Shown here: positions 8,244 to 18,592 of the stretch, in pieces | Position numbering within the stretch: the stretch's first letter is position 1 | How the letters are laid out: each line of letters starts with the position of its first letter | Assembly: GCA_026393575.1 (NCBI GenBank) | Contig: JAPKZX010000071.1 | Coordinates: forward strand, 1-64,000 | Reading direction: 5' to 3' | DNA: 64,000 nucleotides | Source of the DNA: Actinomycetota bacterium | Lineage (GTDB): Bacteria; Actinomycetota; Acidimicrobiia; Acidimicrobiales; Ilumatobacteraceae | Notes under the pieces: model-generated | The model's database searches: none | The model's input: the letters and a program-made list of their open reading frames with translations, nothing else | What the model was told of the DNA's origin: nothing | Translations under genes and position numbers: made by a program

Positions 8244-9307
8244 TCCGATTCCTCCTTGCCGGAGATACCCGCTGCGGCAGTACGCCGAGGAATGATTCCC
8301 TGCGGCCTAAAGACCATGACGAGAACTAGTACAACACCAAAGACAAAGTAGCGACGGGTATCGAACCCACGGAAACGCTCAGGTATCCACGCAACCAAAA
8401 TGCCACCCATGATGACGCCATACATGCTTCCGGTACCACCAAGCACTACAGCTGCCAAGAACAAAATAGAGAGTTGCAATTGGAAGTTGTCTGGGTTGAC
8501 GAAACCAACTTTGCTGGCATACAAAGCGCCAGCCAAACCACCGATGGCTGCACCAATTGCGAATGCCCACAGTTTGAACTTGAAAGTATTGACACCCATC
8601 AGTTCTGCTGCATCTTCGTCTTCACGAACAGCGGCCCATGCGCGACCGACTCGACTGTTCTCAAGTCGAGTCAATACGAAGATGACAATGAGAATGACTG
8701 TAAATCCGAGATACCAATATGGCTTTGCGTTCAGTACGGAGAATTCAAAAGGCCCAAAGCTTGGCGGACGCGCAATCTTGTTGATGCCGCGGGGTCCGCC
8801 CAACCAATCAGAGTTGTTCGCTGTGATGCGGATGATTTCACCAAACCCGAGCGTCACGATTGCGAGATAATCACCACGCAATCGCAGTGTGGGAGTGCCG
8901 AGTACGACGCCTGCAATCATGGCCATCAGAATAGAAAGTGGCATTGCAGCAATCCATGGCCACGAAAACTGACCCGATGTCATCACTGCGGTTGTGTACG
9001 CGCCAACTGCATAGAAGCCTACGTAACCAAGATCTAACAGACCTGCGAAACCGACAACCACGTTCAAACCGAGTGCTACGAGGATGAACATCATGATCTG
9101 GTCGGTGAGAACATTCTCGAAGCTGGTACCTGGAGTATCTACGATCCAGCCGAGCACAGGCACGTCGGGCCAGTAAGGCGTGAAGTAACAGGCAGCAATA
9201 ATGATCGCACCGATTGACCAACGAGCCGATTTAGGTAGTGAACGAAACTTGTTGCCCACATGTAACTGCGGAGCAGTGCGGCGACGGAAAGATTCAGTAA
9301 GGCTCAT
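8240..9307 (-). CDS. livM: Branched-chain amino acid-type ABC transporter permease LivM
   Basis: LGLNVVVGFAGLLDLGYVGFYAVGAYTTAV; LRLRGDYLAIVTLGFGEIIRI. Confidence 0.93.
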   Translation of the reverse strand: MSLTESFRRRTAPQLHVGNKFRSLPKSARWSIGAIIIAACYFTPYWPDVPVLGWIVDTPGTSFENVLTDQIMMFILVALGLNVVVGFAGLLDLGYVGFYAVGAYTTAVMTSGQFSWPWIAAMPLSILMAMIAGVVLGTPTLRLRGDYLAIVTLGFGEIIRITANNSDWLGGPRGINKIARPPSFGPFEFSVLNAKPYWYLGFTVILIVIFVLTRLENSRVGRAWAAVREDEDAAELMGVNTFKFKLWAFAIGAAIGGLAGALYASKVGFVNPDNFQLQLSILFLAAVVLGGTGSMYGVIMGGILVAWIPERFRGFDTRRYFVFGVVLVLVMVFRPQGIIPRRTAAAGISGKEESE

Positions 9308-10428
9308 ACTCGTGCCTTTCCAAGAGACTCACCCAGAATGCCTGTAGGGCGGAACATGAGAACTACTAGCAACACTATGAAAGCGATGACGTCTTTCCAT
9401 TGGCCACCAAAAATAGATGAGCCGTAGTTTTCGGCAAGACCCAAGACAATGCCACCAAGAAGTGCACCTTTGATATTGCCGATACCACCTAGTACAGCTG
9501 CAGTGAAACTCTTGACGCCAAGCAAGAACCCAATGTTGAAACGAGTCTGGTCGTAGACCAACGTAAACATCATTGCTGCGCCACCGGCCATTGCTCCACC
9601 AAGAAGGAACGTGACAAGGATGACGGAGTTCACGTTCACCCCAAGAATGCGAGCCGTTTCTGCATCTTGTGCCACTGCACGAATACCGCGACCCAAGCGG
9701 GTGCGATTGACGAACAACAAGAGCGCAGTCATCATCAAAATTGCGCCAAAAGCAACGATGACATAGTCGATGCGAACGTCAGCGCCGAAGAAGTTGAAAA
9801 GTACTTTCTTTTCTAGAACGCGTGGCGTTTTATAGACAACGCGCTCATCGGGGCCCCATGTAGCAACAGCCTCAGCCATTGCCATAGATGCGCCGATGGC
9901 AGAAATAAGGAAGGCAAGACGTGGAGCTTGGCGACCTTTACGAAAGATGCGCACGTACACAACTGCGAGTGGGCCAGTGATGACTGCCGCAATCATGAGA
10001 TTGGTCATCATGGAATCGGTAAACAAGAAAGAAGCAATTAAGCCCGTGAGAAATGCAAGAACTACGGCGCCAAAAGTGTCGCCCGCTCCGCGCAATGGGC
10101 GATACGCCGTGCGTTCCAAGACAACTGCACCTGCGCCAGAGACAACCATGGCCGCAACTGTGCTTCCCAAGAGAATAAGAACAAGAACAATGCCACTGCG
10201 ATATGGGTACTCACCATCTTCGAAAAGATTGATACCAAATACCTGAGTGAGCGAGATGAGCACGCCGAACGTACCCACCATGAAGATTTCGGAATGTGCA
10301 AAGTTGATGAGACGCAGAACGCCGTACACCATGGTGTAACCGAGCGCGACAAGGGCATAAATGAGCCCAAGTGCAACTCCAGACACCGTGAGGTCCCAGA
10401 AAGTTCTATAAATCAGCCAGTCGCGCAT
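9304..10428 (-). CDS. livH: Branched-chain amino acid-type ABC transporter permease LivH
   Basis: SGVALGLIYALVALGYTMVYGVLRLINFAHSEIFMVG; VAQDAETARILGVNVN. Confidence 0.93.
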   Translation of the reverse strand: MRDWLIYRTFWDLTVSGVALGLIYALVALGYTMVYGVLRLINFAHSEIFMVGTFGVLISLTQVFGINLFEDGEYPYRSGIVLVLILLGSTVAAMVVSGAGAVVLERTAYRPLRGAGDTFGAVVLAFLTGLIASFLFTDSMMTNLMIAAVITGPLAVVYVRIFRKGRQAPRLAFLISAIGASMAMAEAVATWGPDERVVYKTPRVLEKKVLFNFFGADVRIDYVIVAFGAILMMTALLLFVNRTRLGRGIRAVAQDAETARILGVNVNSVILVTFLLGGAMAGGAAMMFTLVYDQTRFNIGFLLGVKSFTAAVLGGIGNIKGALLGGIVLGLAENYGSSIFGGQWKDVIAFIVLLVVLMFRPTGILGESLGKARV

Positions 10429-10463
10429 ACATTCCTACGATTGATGTGTCCCACATTATTGCA

Positions 10464-10495
10464 GTGGCGGTTGGGAATAAATTCCCAACCGCCAC
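10464..10495. terminator. Long perfect stem-loop in the livK-livH intergenic region (attenuator or mRNA-stabilising element)
   Basis: GTGGCGGTTGGGAA-TAAA-TTCCCAACCGCCAC: 14-bp perfect arms, 4-nt loop, no U-tract on the transcribed strand. Confidence 0.75.
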
Positions 10496-10532
10496 GAACA
10501 ACAATTTTTAGATCGGATTTACCGACCTACTA

Positions 10533-11687
10533 TCACTTGATGTCAGCGACGTAGGTGATCTTTCCGTCTGTGACCTTGTACATGTAAATGGTTGATGCTT
10601 CAGTAGCTTCGCCATTTGCAGTGAACTTGATCTGCTTGGTGATACCAGGAGCGTCGTATGCCTTTACAGCTGCGAGCACTGCTGCACGATCCTTCGCGCC
10701 AGCCTTGATGATGTTCAAGAGAACGTTTGCTGCGTCGTAATACTCAGCACCATAGGTTCCAGGAACTTCATTGTTGGCTGCTTGCCATGCTGCTGCGAAG
10801 TCGGCGCTGCCGTCTTTACATGGGCATGCAATAAGTGCACCTTCAGCAGCTGGGCCTGCAGCGTCTGCATAGCCAGCCTGATCCTTAACACCGTCACCGA
10901 ACACGAGTGTTGATTCAACACCTGCGTCACGAAGCTGTGTGGAAAGCTTTGCTGCTTCACCGTAGTAACCACCGAAGAAAATTACTTCTGGGTTTGCGTC
11001 CTTCATCTTCGAAACAGCAGCTGAGAAGTCTGCAGCCTTTGGATCGATTGAATCGGTTGCAACAACTGACTTGCCAGCAGCAGCCTTAACTGCGTCTGCA
11101 AGACCCTTGCCGTAGTCCGAAGCGTCGTCGATGATGCCAACAGATGCTGGCTTCAATGTTTCTGCGATGTACTTAGCAACTGCTGGACCCTGAACGGCGT
11201 CGTTAGCAAGAATGCGGTGGAAGACTTTGAAGCCCTGGTCCTGGATGGTTGCGTTTGTTGCAGAACCGGTGATTGTTGCGAGGCCAGCCTCGTCGTACAA
11301 CGGAAGTGCAGCAAGTGACTCACCAGAGAATCCAGGTCCGATAAGACCAAGAATTGTTGCATCGTCAATTACTGACTGAGCAACACCAGGTGCCTTTGCA
11401 GGGTCACCCTGGGTGTCAAATGTCTTGAGAGTTACACAAGCGTCTGGGTTAGCAGCGTTGAACTCATTGATTGCAAGTGTTGCACCCTTGAGCATTGGTG
11501 CACCAAGGTTTGCAGCGTCACCGGTCTCGGGGAACTGCAAAGCGATGCTTGCAACAGGGCTTTCACATGTAGTGGCGGCTGGGGCTGTGGTGTCGCTTGC
11601 TGCATCATCACTGCCACCGCAAGCGGTGACTACGAATGAAAGGCTCACGAGAACCGCACCAGCACGAAGCAGGTTTGATTTCTTCAT
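10533..11687 (-). CDS. livK: Branched-chain amino acid-type ABC transporter substrate-binding lipoprotein
   Basis: Start moved to MKKSNLLRAGAVLVSLSFVVTACGGS (lipobox VTAC); Peripla_BP_6-like IALQFPETGDAANLGAPMLKGATLAINEFN. Confidence 0.9.
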   Translation of the reverse strand: MKKSNLLRAGAVLVSLSFVVTACGGSDDAASDTTAPAATTCESPVASIALQFPETGDAANLGAPMLKGATLAINEFNAANPDACVTLKTFDTQGDPAKAPGVAQSVIDDATILGLIGPGFSGESLAALPLYDEAGLATITGSATNATIQDQGFKVFHRILANDAVQGPAVAKYIAETLKPASVGIIDDASDYGKGLADAVKAAAGKSVVATDSIDPKAADFSAAVSKMKDANPEVIFFGGYYGEAAKLSTQLRDAGVESTLVFGDGVKDQAGYADAAGPAAEGALIACPCKDGSADFAAAWQAANNEVPGTYGAEYYDAANVLLNIIKAGAKDRAAVLAAVKAYDAPGITKQIKFTANGEATEASTIYMYKVTDGKITYVADIK

Positions 11688-11762
11688 TTGGTTTTCTCCC
11701 TTAGAGAAGGTGGTGGCAGATGCCACCGTTACTGGGTAGTAGAGCCAAGTTACAGGGCTTCT

Positions 11763-12953
11763 TTACAAAAGGTCAATGGGAGAGAGCCGTTTTGCCAGTT
11801 CAAGAGCATCCCTATGGGTGTTATAGAGAGCCGAAAAACCCACACGGATGAGGTCTGGGGGGCGAAAATCAGCCAAAATCCCTTGTGCCGTAAGGGTTTC
11901 AAGCAGAGCCTTCCCATCGGCATACCCCAGGGCTACGTGGCTACCCCGATTCTTGGCATCTCGGGGTGACCGTAAGGAAAATCCCTGTTCGGCAAGGAAT
12001 TCATCGTAGATTTCGACAAAAAACGAGGTCAACGATTGGTTTTTGGCTCGAATGTCAGACATGGGAACCGAATCAAAGACCTCGAGGGCAGCTTCGAGCG
12101 ATTTCATGCTGAGAACATTGGCTGTACCCGTGAGAAAACGCGAGATGCCGTCAGCTGGTCGGTATGCCAACTCAAATTCAAATGGCAACGCATGACCCCA
12201 CCACCCCTGCAAAGGCTGACTAGCTGATTCCAACAGCCGCGGAGCGACATATATAAAGGCAGGAGCTCCTGGTCCACCATTGAGATATTTGTACCCACAC
12301 CCCACTGCAAAATCGATATCCAACTCCGATGCGTTGAATGGCACAGCGCCAGTCGTATGAGCAAGATCCCACACCATGAGTGCGCCGTGTTGGTGCGCAG
12401 TTTGTGTGATGGTTGCAGCGTCGAGAATGTTTGCCGATCGATAATCAACGTGAGTAGCCGTAACGACTGCAGTGCGTTCACTGATGGCGCTAGCAATTTC
12501 TTCTGCCGGAACTGCAACTAAATGCAGACCATGCTGATCGGCCACACTTTGTGCGATGTAGATGTCGGTCGGAAAGTTATTGATATCAATCACTATTTCG
12601 GTACGGCCGGGTCGTAATGCCACTGCAGCCATTAATGCTTTGTGCAGATTGATCGATGTGTTGTCACACGCAATGACTGTGTCAGGAGCTGCACCAATAA
12701 TCGGCGCGATTTTGTTACCAATACGCAAAGGCATTGCGAGCCAGTCTTCGTTCCATGAACGAATCAGACGCTCACGCCATTCGACGTTGATTGTGTGGTC
12801 GAGGACTTCACGAGATCGAATAGTCATTGGCCCAAGAGAGTTACCATCGAAATACACAACGTCTTTGGGAATATCGAACAGCAATCGAATGGGAGCCAAC
12901 GAGTCAGCAGCATCTAAAGCAGCAGCGCGATCTGCAAATGTTGACCAACTCAT
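11763..12953 (-). CDS. kynU: Kynureninase
   Basis: DVVYFDGNSLGPM; NNFPTDIYIAQ; MVWDLAHTTGAVPF; VGCGYKYLNGGPGAPAFIYV (PLP lysine); GWWGH. Confidence 0.92.
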   Translation of the reverse strand: MSWSTFADRAAALDAADSLAPIRLLFDIPKDVVYFDGNSLGPMTIRSREVLDHTINVEWRERLIRSWNEDWLAMPLRIGNKIAPIIGAAPDTVIACDNTSINLHKALMAAVALRPGRTEIVIDINNFPTDIYIAQSVADQHGLHLVAVPAEEIASAISERTAVVTATHVDYRSANILDAATITQTAHQHGALMVWDLAHTTGAVPFNASELDIDFAVGCGYKYLNGGPGAPAFIYVAPRLLESASQPLQGWWGHALPFEFELAYRPADGISRFLTGTANVLSMKSLEAALEVFDSVPMSDIRAKNQSLTSFFVEIYDEFLAEQGFSLRSPRDAKNRGSHVALGYADGKALLETLTAQGILADFRPPDLIRVGFSALYNTHRDALELAKRLSPIDLL

Positions 12954-13738
12954 ACAGATACCTTTCCTAAAGCCTTAAGAACCCATTGTCCCACTTTTGT
13001 GTCTTCGCGCAGCAAGTCATACGGCAAATTGAAATGGTCACGGTGTTCCACCACCTCAACCTGCACATCTGCTCCCGTGGTTGCCAACAATTCTGCGTAC
13101 TCATTATTTTGACGAATGAATTCAGAGGGCTCATGCTTGCCAACGGCCAATAAGGCACGTGAGACGAAGCTTGGAGGCAACAATTGCGGGCTCACTTCTG
13201 CTGCAGATTCATCAGTGAGAAAAAGTGGATCATTTGTGGGTGTTCGCACTATTGGTCGCACGTCGTACACGCCGCTTAACAGGGCGGCCCCATTTAGTTC
13301 TTTTCCAATACGTTCATCGCGAGCACACATGGCAGCCAGATGTGCGCCCGCACTACAGCCGGCGAGAACGACGTGGGACGGTTGCATTTCTCTCATCACA
13401 GACAGAACATCAGCAATACATTCCTCAATTATCTGAGGAATTCGTGCGTGTGGAGCAAGTGTGTACTCCACCGCATGCAGTGACACTCCATGACGAAGTG
13501 CATCAGGTGCATTGAACAATGAATCAGCAGCGGATAGCCGTTGCCAATATCCGCCGTGAATGTAGATCAATAGAGGTTGGCCATTTTTTCGCAAGGCCCG
13601 AGCATCGTGGCCCTGGCTCAACCGATGGTATTCATCAAGGTATTCAGCCAGGGGCTTCAACGCATGCAGCGACGGTGAATACTCATAATCCACTTCAGCA
13701 TCGGTTGCAGTGTGCCAATCAAATGCCATGGGAGTCAC
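12950..13738 (-). CDS. Alpha/beta hydrolase, kynurenine formamidase-like
   Basis: HGGYWQ oxyanion motif, GCSAG nucleophile elbow, EHRDHFNLPYDL near the C-terminus; overlaps kynU by 4 bp. Confidence 0.78.
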   Translation of the reverse strand: MTPMAFDWHTATDAEVDYEYSPSLHALKPLAEYLDEYHRLSQGHDARALRKNGQPLLIYIHGGYWQRLSAADSLFNAPDALRHGVSLHAVEYTLAPHARIPQIIEECIADVLSVMREMQPSHVVLAGCSAGAHLAAMCARDERIGKELNGAALLSGVYDVRPIVRTPTNDPLFLTDESAAEVSPQLLPPSFVSRALLAVGKHEPSEFIRQNNEYAELLATTGADVQVEVVEHRDHFNLPYDLLREDTKVGQWVLKALGKVSV

Positions 13739-13746
13739 AACCAGAA

Positions 13747-14589
13747 TTACGCAACAGGGCGCTCACCACGAACAGTGGTGCGATGTAGTTCTCTTCGGAA
13801 CCCTGCGTAATCATTAAGCGCATTGTGTTGCGTAGAACGGTTATCCCAAATTGCTACATCACCTACAGACCATTTGTGGCGAACAGTGAACTTTGCATCT
13901 GTTGTATGAAGGTGCAGCCAATCCATCAAGCGAAGTTTTTCAATCTCATCAGCCATCCCTAATAGGTCACGCACATACGCACGGTTATAGAAGAGCACCT
14001 TCTTGCCAGTTTCGGCGTGCGTAGTGATGAGTGGATGAATCTCCGTGTTATTCGCCGACTCATCGCACACAATGTTCATGCTCGACAAACCTGAATGCAG
14101 TGGCTGCATCTTTGGGGAGTATGCATCACGCGCAGTGTGCACTGCCGAAAGGGGCGCCAGTTGTTCTTGATGTTGTGGCGACAACGCCCTATACGCCGCT
14201 GTCATTGAAGACCACAATGTGTCGCCACCATATGGAGGTATATCCAAGGCGTGCAACACGGTGAACGACGGTGGTGTTGTTTGAAAACTGAAATCGCTGT
14301 GCCATGCTCCTCCAAAATTGAACGCATTGCCGTCACTCGCCTCTTTCAATACCTTGATGACTTCAGGATGATCAGGGCTTGGTTCAATAAATGGTGAATC
14401 GGCTGCAGGTCCAAGTCGTCGAGAGAAATCCACTTGTTCAAGCGGGGTTAATGATTGCCCAGGAAGAATGATGACCTCGTGTTCACACGCAAGTGCTCGA
14501 AGTTCGGCGAGTTCATCAACTGATAGTTCTTGTAGCGGCCCAACATGTACTCGCGCCCCTAAAACCCCTGTTAATCGCTCTACATGCAT
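13747..14589 (-). CDS. TauD/TfdA-family Fe(II)/2-oxoglutarate dioxygenase
   Basis: GGAWHSDFSFQTTPPSFTVLHALDIPPYGGDTLW (HxD), DVAIWDNRSTQHNALNDY; start moved to MHVERLTGV. Confidence 0.85.
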   Translation of the reverse strand: MHVERLTGVLGARVHVGPLQELSVDELAELRALACEHEVIILPGQSLTPLEQVDFSRRLGPAADSPFIEPSPDHPEVIKVLKEASDGNAFNFGGAWHSDFSFQTTPPSFTVLHALDIPPYGGDTLWSSMTAAYRALSPQHQEQLAPLSAVHTARDAYSPKMQPLHSGLSSMNIVCDESANNTEIHPLITTHAETGKKVLFYNRAYVRDLLGMADEIEKLRLMDWLHLHTTDAKFTVRHKWSVGDVAIWDNRSTQHNALNDYAGFRRELHRTTVRGERPVA

Positions 14590-14654
14590 CTCCCCACCGT
14601 AGAGCACGAACGCCAATAGGGATTTCATCAGGGCATTTGTGCGAACATAAAGAT

Positions 14655-15131
14655 GTGGCAACAAGAGATGGTGACGGATGGGTGCTGTGCACAAAGTGTC
14701 AATCTCGCCACTGGGGGCTGCACGGTGCGGCCGGATTACTCCTTGTACGCACAGACATTGAACCTGCTTCAGTTCTGTTGCAACTTCGTGCGGCATGGAC
14801 ACACGGCGGAGGCACATGGGCCCTACCAGGCGGCGCACTCGATTCGCATGAAGAGCCATGGATGGGAGCGGCGCGTGAAGCATGGGAAGAAACTGGAATT
14901 GACCGAGAACACATAGAGTTCAAAATGCAGTTCACAGATGATCATGGCAATTGGCGCTACGACACTTTGATTGCTCACACCTCAGTAGATGTTGGCGCAT
15001 ACGAAGCCAACGCTGAATCTGACGACCTACGTTGGGTGCCCATTGACGAAGTTGGACTTTTTGATTTGCACCCTGGCCTACGGAATACATGGCCAACTCT
15101 TATAGAGCACGTCAAGACGTCTCTTCAATAG
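14655..15131 (+). CDS. NUDIX hydrolase (GTG start approximate)
   Basis: Nudix box GGALDSHEEPWMGAAREAWEETGI; upstream part of the 14493 ORF overlaps the dioxygenase on the other strand. Confidence 0.85.
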   Translation: MATRDGDGWVLCTKCQSRHWGLHGAAGLLLVRTDIEPASVLLQLRAAWTHGGGTWALPGGALDSHEEPWMGAAREAWEETGIDREHIEFKMQFTDDHGNWRYDTLIAHTSVDVGAYEANAESDDLRWVPIDEVGLFDLHPGLRNTWPTLIEHVKTSLQ

Positions 15132-15140
15132 CCGGCGAAT

Positions 15141-16319
15141 ATGCGCAAAAGAACTTTGTATTTGCTGCAGGCCGCCACGGCACTGGGGGCCATGAGCTAC
15201 GGCGTGATGTTTACGGTGTTAGATGACTTCCGCGACGAATTCAACATTGCCGAATCAAAGTTGGGAATCATCGTCGGTATTGGTTTCTTAACAGGATTTC
15301 TTTCCCAAATCTTTTTTGCACCTCTCGCAGACAAGGGCCACTCAAAAAAGCTCGTCATAACCGGCATCGTCATCGAGATAGTTGGCACATTGTTCATGGC
15401 ATTCGGCCATGCATTTCTGCCATTACTTATCGGCCGACTACTTACAGGTTTCGGAGTAGGGATATCCGAGCCAGCACTACGGCGCATCTTGATACTTTCT
15501 GATCCCGAGCGAATGGGAAGAAATCTCGGTCTCATCGTGAGTGCAAGTGTTGCTGGGTTTACTGCTGGGCCGATTGTGTCTGCACTGACTGCTGACACTT
15601 TAGGACTCAGTGCACCATTCCTAATCGTGGCCGCGTGCTTGTTGCCAGTTATGTATGGATTGTCTCGCTTGAAATTTCAAGAGGCGAACATCGAAGACGC
15701 TCCGACACAGCGCTTGGCATTCGACATGCTGCGCATTCGTCCGCTTGCAGGAGCAATCGTTATTGGTCTTGCATTGTTTGCGATGATCGGCACGTTTGAT
15801 GCGATCTGGTCAGTGATGATGGACGACATGAGTGCGCCAACTTGGGTTGCAAACTTAGGAATCAGTCTGTTTGCGTTTCCAATGATTTTTCTGGCACCAA
15901 TCGGTGGTCGCATGACTCAGAAGGTAGGCCCCTTTAAGGCAAGCATCGGCGGACTAAGCATCGCGTCGCTATTCATGGTGATGTACGGAGTTTTGTGGTC
16001 GCCGTATCCCATGTTGGTCATTGGTATTTTGCACGGAGTCGTGGACGGTCTCACAATTACAGGAGGGTCTGCAGCGGTAGCAATCGTTGCCCCTCGCGAC
16101 CGTCTTGCTTCAGCACAAGGTTTGTTCGGAGGACTCCAAACATTGACGGGCGGCATTGCGGCGGTTGCTGCTGGCACTGCTTACGGAATAATCGGTCGCA
16201 GCACTTTTGTTTGGTGCGCAATCATGATGCTTATTTTCATCGCTATAGGTGCTTGGTTAGCGAAGGACAGTCTGAGAATCACCGGCAAAGACGTTGCTAT
16301 TGAAACTGCACCTGCGTAA
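15141..16319 (+). CDS. MFS transporter
   Basis: Multi-TM protein; FFAPLADKGHSKKLVITGIV loop, GRLLTGFGVGISEPALRRI. Confidence 0.85.
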   Translation: MRKRTLYLLQAATALGAMSYGVMFTVLDDFRDEFNIAESKLGIIVGIGFLTGFLSQIFFAPLADKGHSKKLVITGIVIEIVGTLFMAFGHAFLPLLIGRLLTGFGVGISEPALRRILILSDPERMGRNLGLIVSASVAGFTAGPIVSALTADTLGLSAPFLIVAACLLPVMYGLSRLKFQEANIEDAPTQRLAFDMLRIRPLAGAIVIGLALFAMIGTFDAIWSVMMDDMSAPTWVANLGISLFAFPMIFLAPIGGRMTQKVGPFKASIGGLSIASLFMVMYGVLWSPYPMLVIGILHGVVDGLTITGGSAAVAIVAPRDRLASAQGLFGGLQTLTGGIAAVAAGTAYGIIGRSTFVWCAIMMLIFIAIGAWLAKDSLRITGKDVAIETAPA

Positions 16320-16339
16320 CAGTGTGCTATTTGCTGTAA

Positions 16340-18592
16340 CTATTTCTGCACAGACTGAATTGCGCTCCACACATTAAACGCCGTACAAGGCATATCAATA
16401 TGGGTAACACCTAAGTGACTCACAGCATCGATCACCGCGTTGTGTACGGCCGGAGTTGCACCAATGGTGCCTGCTTCGCCAATACCTTTTGCACCAAGTG
16501 GGTTACGAGGAGTTGGAGTTTCCATTGGCACGCGCTCAAAACTTGGTAATTCTGCTGCTGAGATAAAACCGTAATCAGCAAGGTTTGAAGTGATGGGGTT
16601 GCCATCAGGGTCGTACGCGACTACTTCAAGCAACGCTTGCGCAATTCCTTGCGCTACCCCACCGTGCACTTGGCCATCGACCAAGAGTGGGTTAATGATT
16701 GTTCCTGCATCGTCACAAGCAATATGTCGCACAACGCCGACCGAACCAGTTTCGATATCCACCTCTACAACGCACACGTGAGTTCCGAATGGGAAGGTTG
16801 CTCCTTCTGGGACAAAGTCAATCTCAGCTTCTAAAGGCGCGTCGACTGCAACCATGAGATCGGCCCACGTACGCACTGGCGTTGGTGACCCTTTCACGTG
16901 GAAACCTCCACGCACCGTGTCGATAACAATGTCTTCTACAGCGGCTTCAAGAAGATCCGCTGCACGTTGACGCGCCTTTTCGATGACAGCATCGGCGGCC
17001 AATTTTGCAGCACTTCCACCTACTTGAAGTGAACGTGAACCACCTGTTCCGCCACCGTGATCAATGTCGTCTGTGTCACCGAATCGGAATTCAATTTTGT
17101 TCATTGGAATGCCAGTGGACTGAGACACAATCATTGACCAAGCCGTGTGGTGGCCTTGACCGTGCGAAGAAGAGCCGGTGCGAATGATTGCTCCACCATC
17201 AGCTGTGATTTCGACAGCGCCGTAATCTCCAGATCCCATTGGATTAGTTGTCTCCACATACGAGGCCAAACCAATACCCAGCTGCACTGGACTATTTGAT
17301 GCGCGACGAGCAGCTTGATCTCTACGAAGTTCTTCATACCCAGCAGCATTCAATGCAAGTTCAAGTGCTGCTGCATACTCGCCTGAGTCATACTTGGCAC
17401 CCATAGATGTGGTGAGCGGAAATGCCGCTGGTGCAATGTAATTTTTGCGGCGAACTTCTGCAGGGTCTATTCCACATACGCGCGCAAACTCGTCAATCGT
17501 TCGTTCGATTGCTGCAGTTGCTTCTGGTCGACCTGCGCCACGATACGCAACGGTAGGAGTTGTATTAGTTACAACAGAGTGTGATTCGAATTGAACGTTT
17601 GCAATGTCGTAGACACCGCCAGCCATCATGCGAGTCATGAATGGAAGCACTGCACCTGCACGCGCATACGCACCAGCGTCTTGCAACAAGTCCAATCGAT
17701 ACGCAGTGATGCGACCATCGCGAGTACCACCCATGCGAGTACGTTGACGCTGCGCACGACCATGACCCATGGAAACCATGTTCTCGGTACGAGTTTCTGT
17801 CCATCGCACTGGAACGCCCAATTTACGAGTGGCCCAGCCCACAAGAATTTCTTCTGGATACACGCCGGACTTTGCACCAAAGCCGCCACCGACATCTGGC
17901 GTGATGACACGCACATTGGCTTTATCAATACCCAAAATTTCAGCAAGGCCGTCGCGTGCGCCATGCGCACCTTGGCTACATGCCCACTGTGTGAGACGTG
18001 AACCATCCCACGACGCAACACAAGCGCGAACTTCCATTGGTGCGGGAGCAACACGCTGATTCTCAATGGTGAGATCAACAACTACTTCACAATCGGCAAA
18101 AATATCGTCGTTGCTAGCTGCTGCAAATGTGAGAACAATGTTTGACTCTGCATCTGGGTGCAACAAGTTTTCGTTTTTTACTGATTCATCCATGTCGAGC
18201 AACACGGGCAATGGTTCGTAGTCCACAATGACTGTCTCAGCGGCGTCTGTTCCGGTGGTCTTGTCATCACTGACAACAACAGCCACAAGGTCACCCACGT
18301 AACGCACGGTGTCAATTGCAAGATAAGGAAAGACAATCCCCTTGTTCATGAATCCGTGTGCAGGTGGTGCAGGGGGAAGATCTATATCTGCGGCAGTCCA
18401 TACCGCGCGAACGCCAGGCATAGATAATGCTTCGCTCGCATCGAACCCAGTGATGCGCGCATGCGCAATCGGTGAACGAACGAATGTGAGGTGTAGTGCA
18501 CCTTCCATCGGAAGGTTGCCAATGTAAGTTCCTTCACCTTTGAGAAAACGTGGGTCTTCAATTCGGACAACTCGTGTACCGAGAATGCTCAT
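16340..18592 (-). CDS. CoxL/xanthine-dehydrogenase-type molybdopterin-binding large subunit, form II
   Basis: RVVRIEDPRFLKGEGTYIGNL; GGGFGAKSGVYPEEILVGWA; AYRGAGRPEA (form II motif at about 17528-17548); GEAGTIGATPAVHNAVIDA. Confidence 0.9.
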   Translation of the reverse strand: MSILGTRVVRIEDPRFLKGEGTYIGNLPMEGALHLTFVRSPIAHARITGFDASEALSMPGVRAVWTAADIDLPPAPPAHGFMNKGIVFPYLAIDTVRYVGDLVAVVVSDDKTTGTDAAETVIVDYEPLPVLLDMDESVKNENLLHPDAESNIVLTFAAASNDDIFADCEVVVDLTIENQRVAPAPMEVRACVASWDGSRLTQWACSQGAHGARDGLAEILGIDKANVRVITPDVGGGFGAKSGVYPEEILVGWATRKLGVPVRWTETRTENMVSMGHGRAQRQRTRMGGTRDGRITAYRLDLLQDAGAYARAGAVLPFMTRMMAGGVYDIANVQFESHSVVTNTTPTVAYRGAGRPEATAAIERTIDEFARVCGIDPAEVRRKNYIAPAAFPLTTSMGAKYDSGEYAAALELALNAAGYEELRRDQAARRASNSPVQLGIGLASYVETTNPMGSGDYGAVEITADGGAIIRTGSSSHGQGHHTAWSMIVSQSTGIPMNKIEFRFGDTDDIDHGGGTGGSRSLQVGGSAAKLAADAVIEKARQRAADLLEAAVEDIVIDTVRGGFHVKGSPTPVRTWADLMVAVDAPLEAEIDFVPEGATFPFGTHVCVVEVDIETGSVGVVRHIACDDAGTIINPLLVDGQVHGGVAQGIAQALLEVVAYDPDGNPITSNLADYGFISAAELPSFERVPMETPTPRNPLGAKGIGEAGTIGATPAVHNAVIDAVSHLGVTHIDMPCTAFNVWSAIQSVQK

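Noticed and set aside
11712-11727. GGTGGC-AGAT-GCCACC hairpin upstream of livK
   Set aside because: Only a 6-bp stem in a 5' leader, no further regulatory signature; too weak to claim as a regulatory RNA.
14590-14883. N-terminal 98-aa extension of the TauD-like ORF
   Set aside because: Overlaps the NUDIX gene on the opposite strand and has no dioxygenase-like sequence; internal ATG at 14589 fits the domain start.
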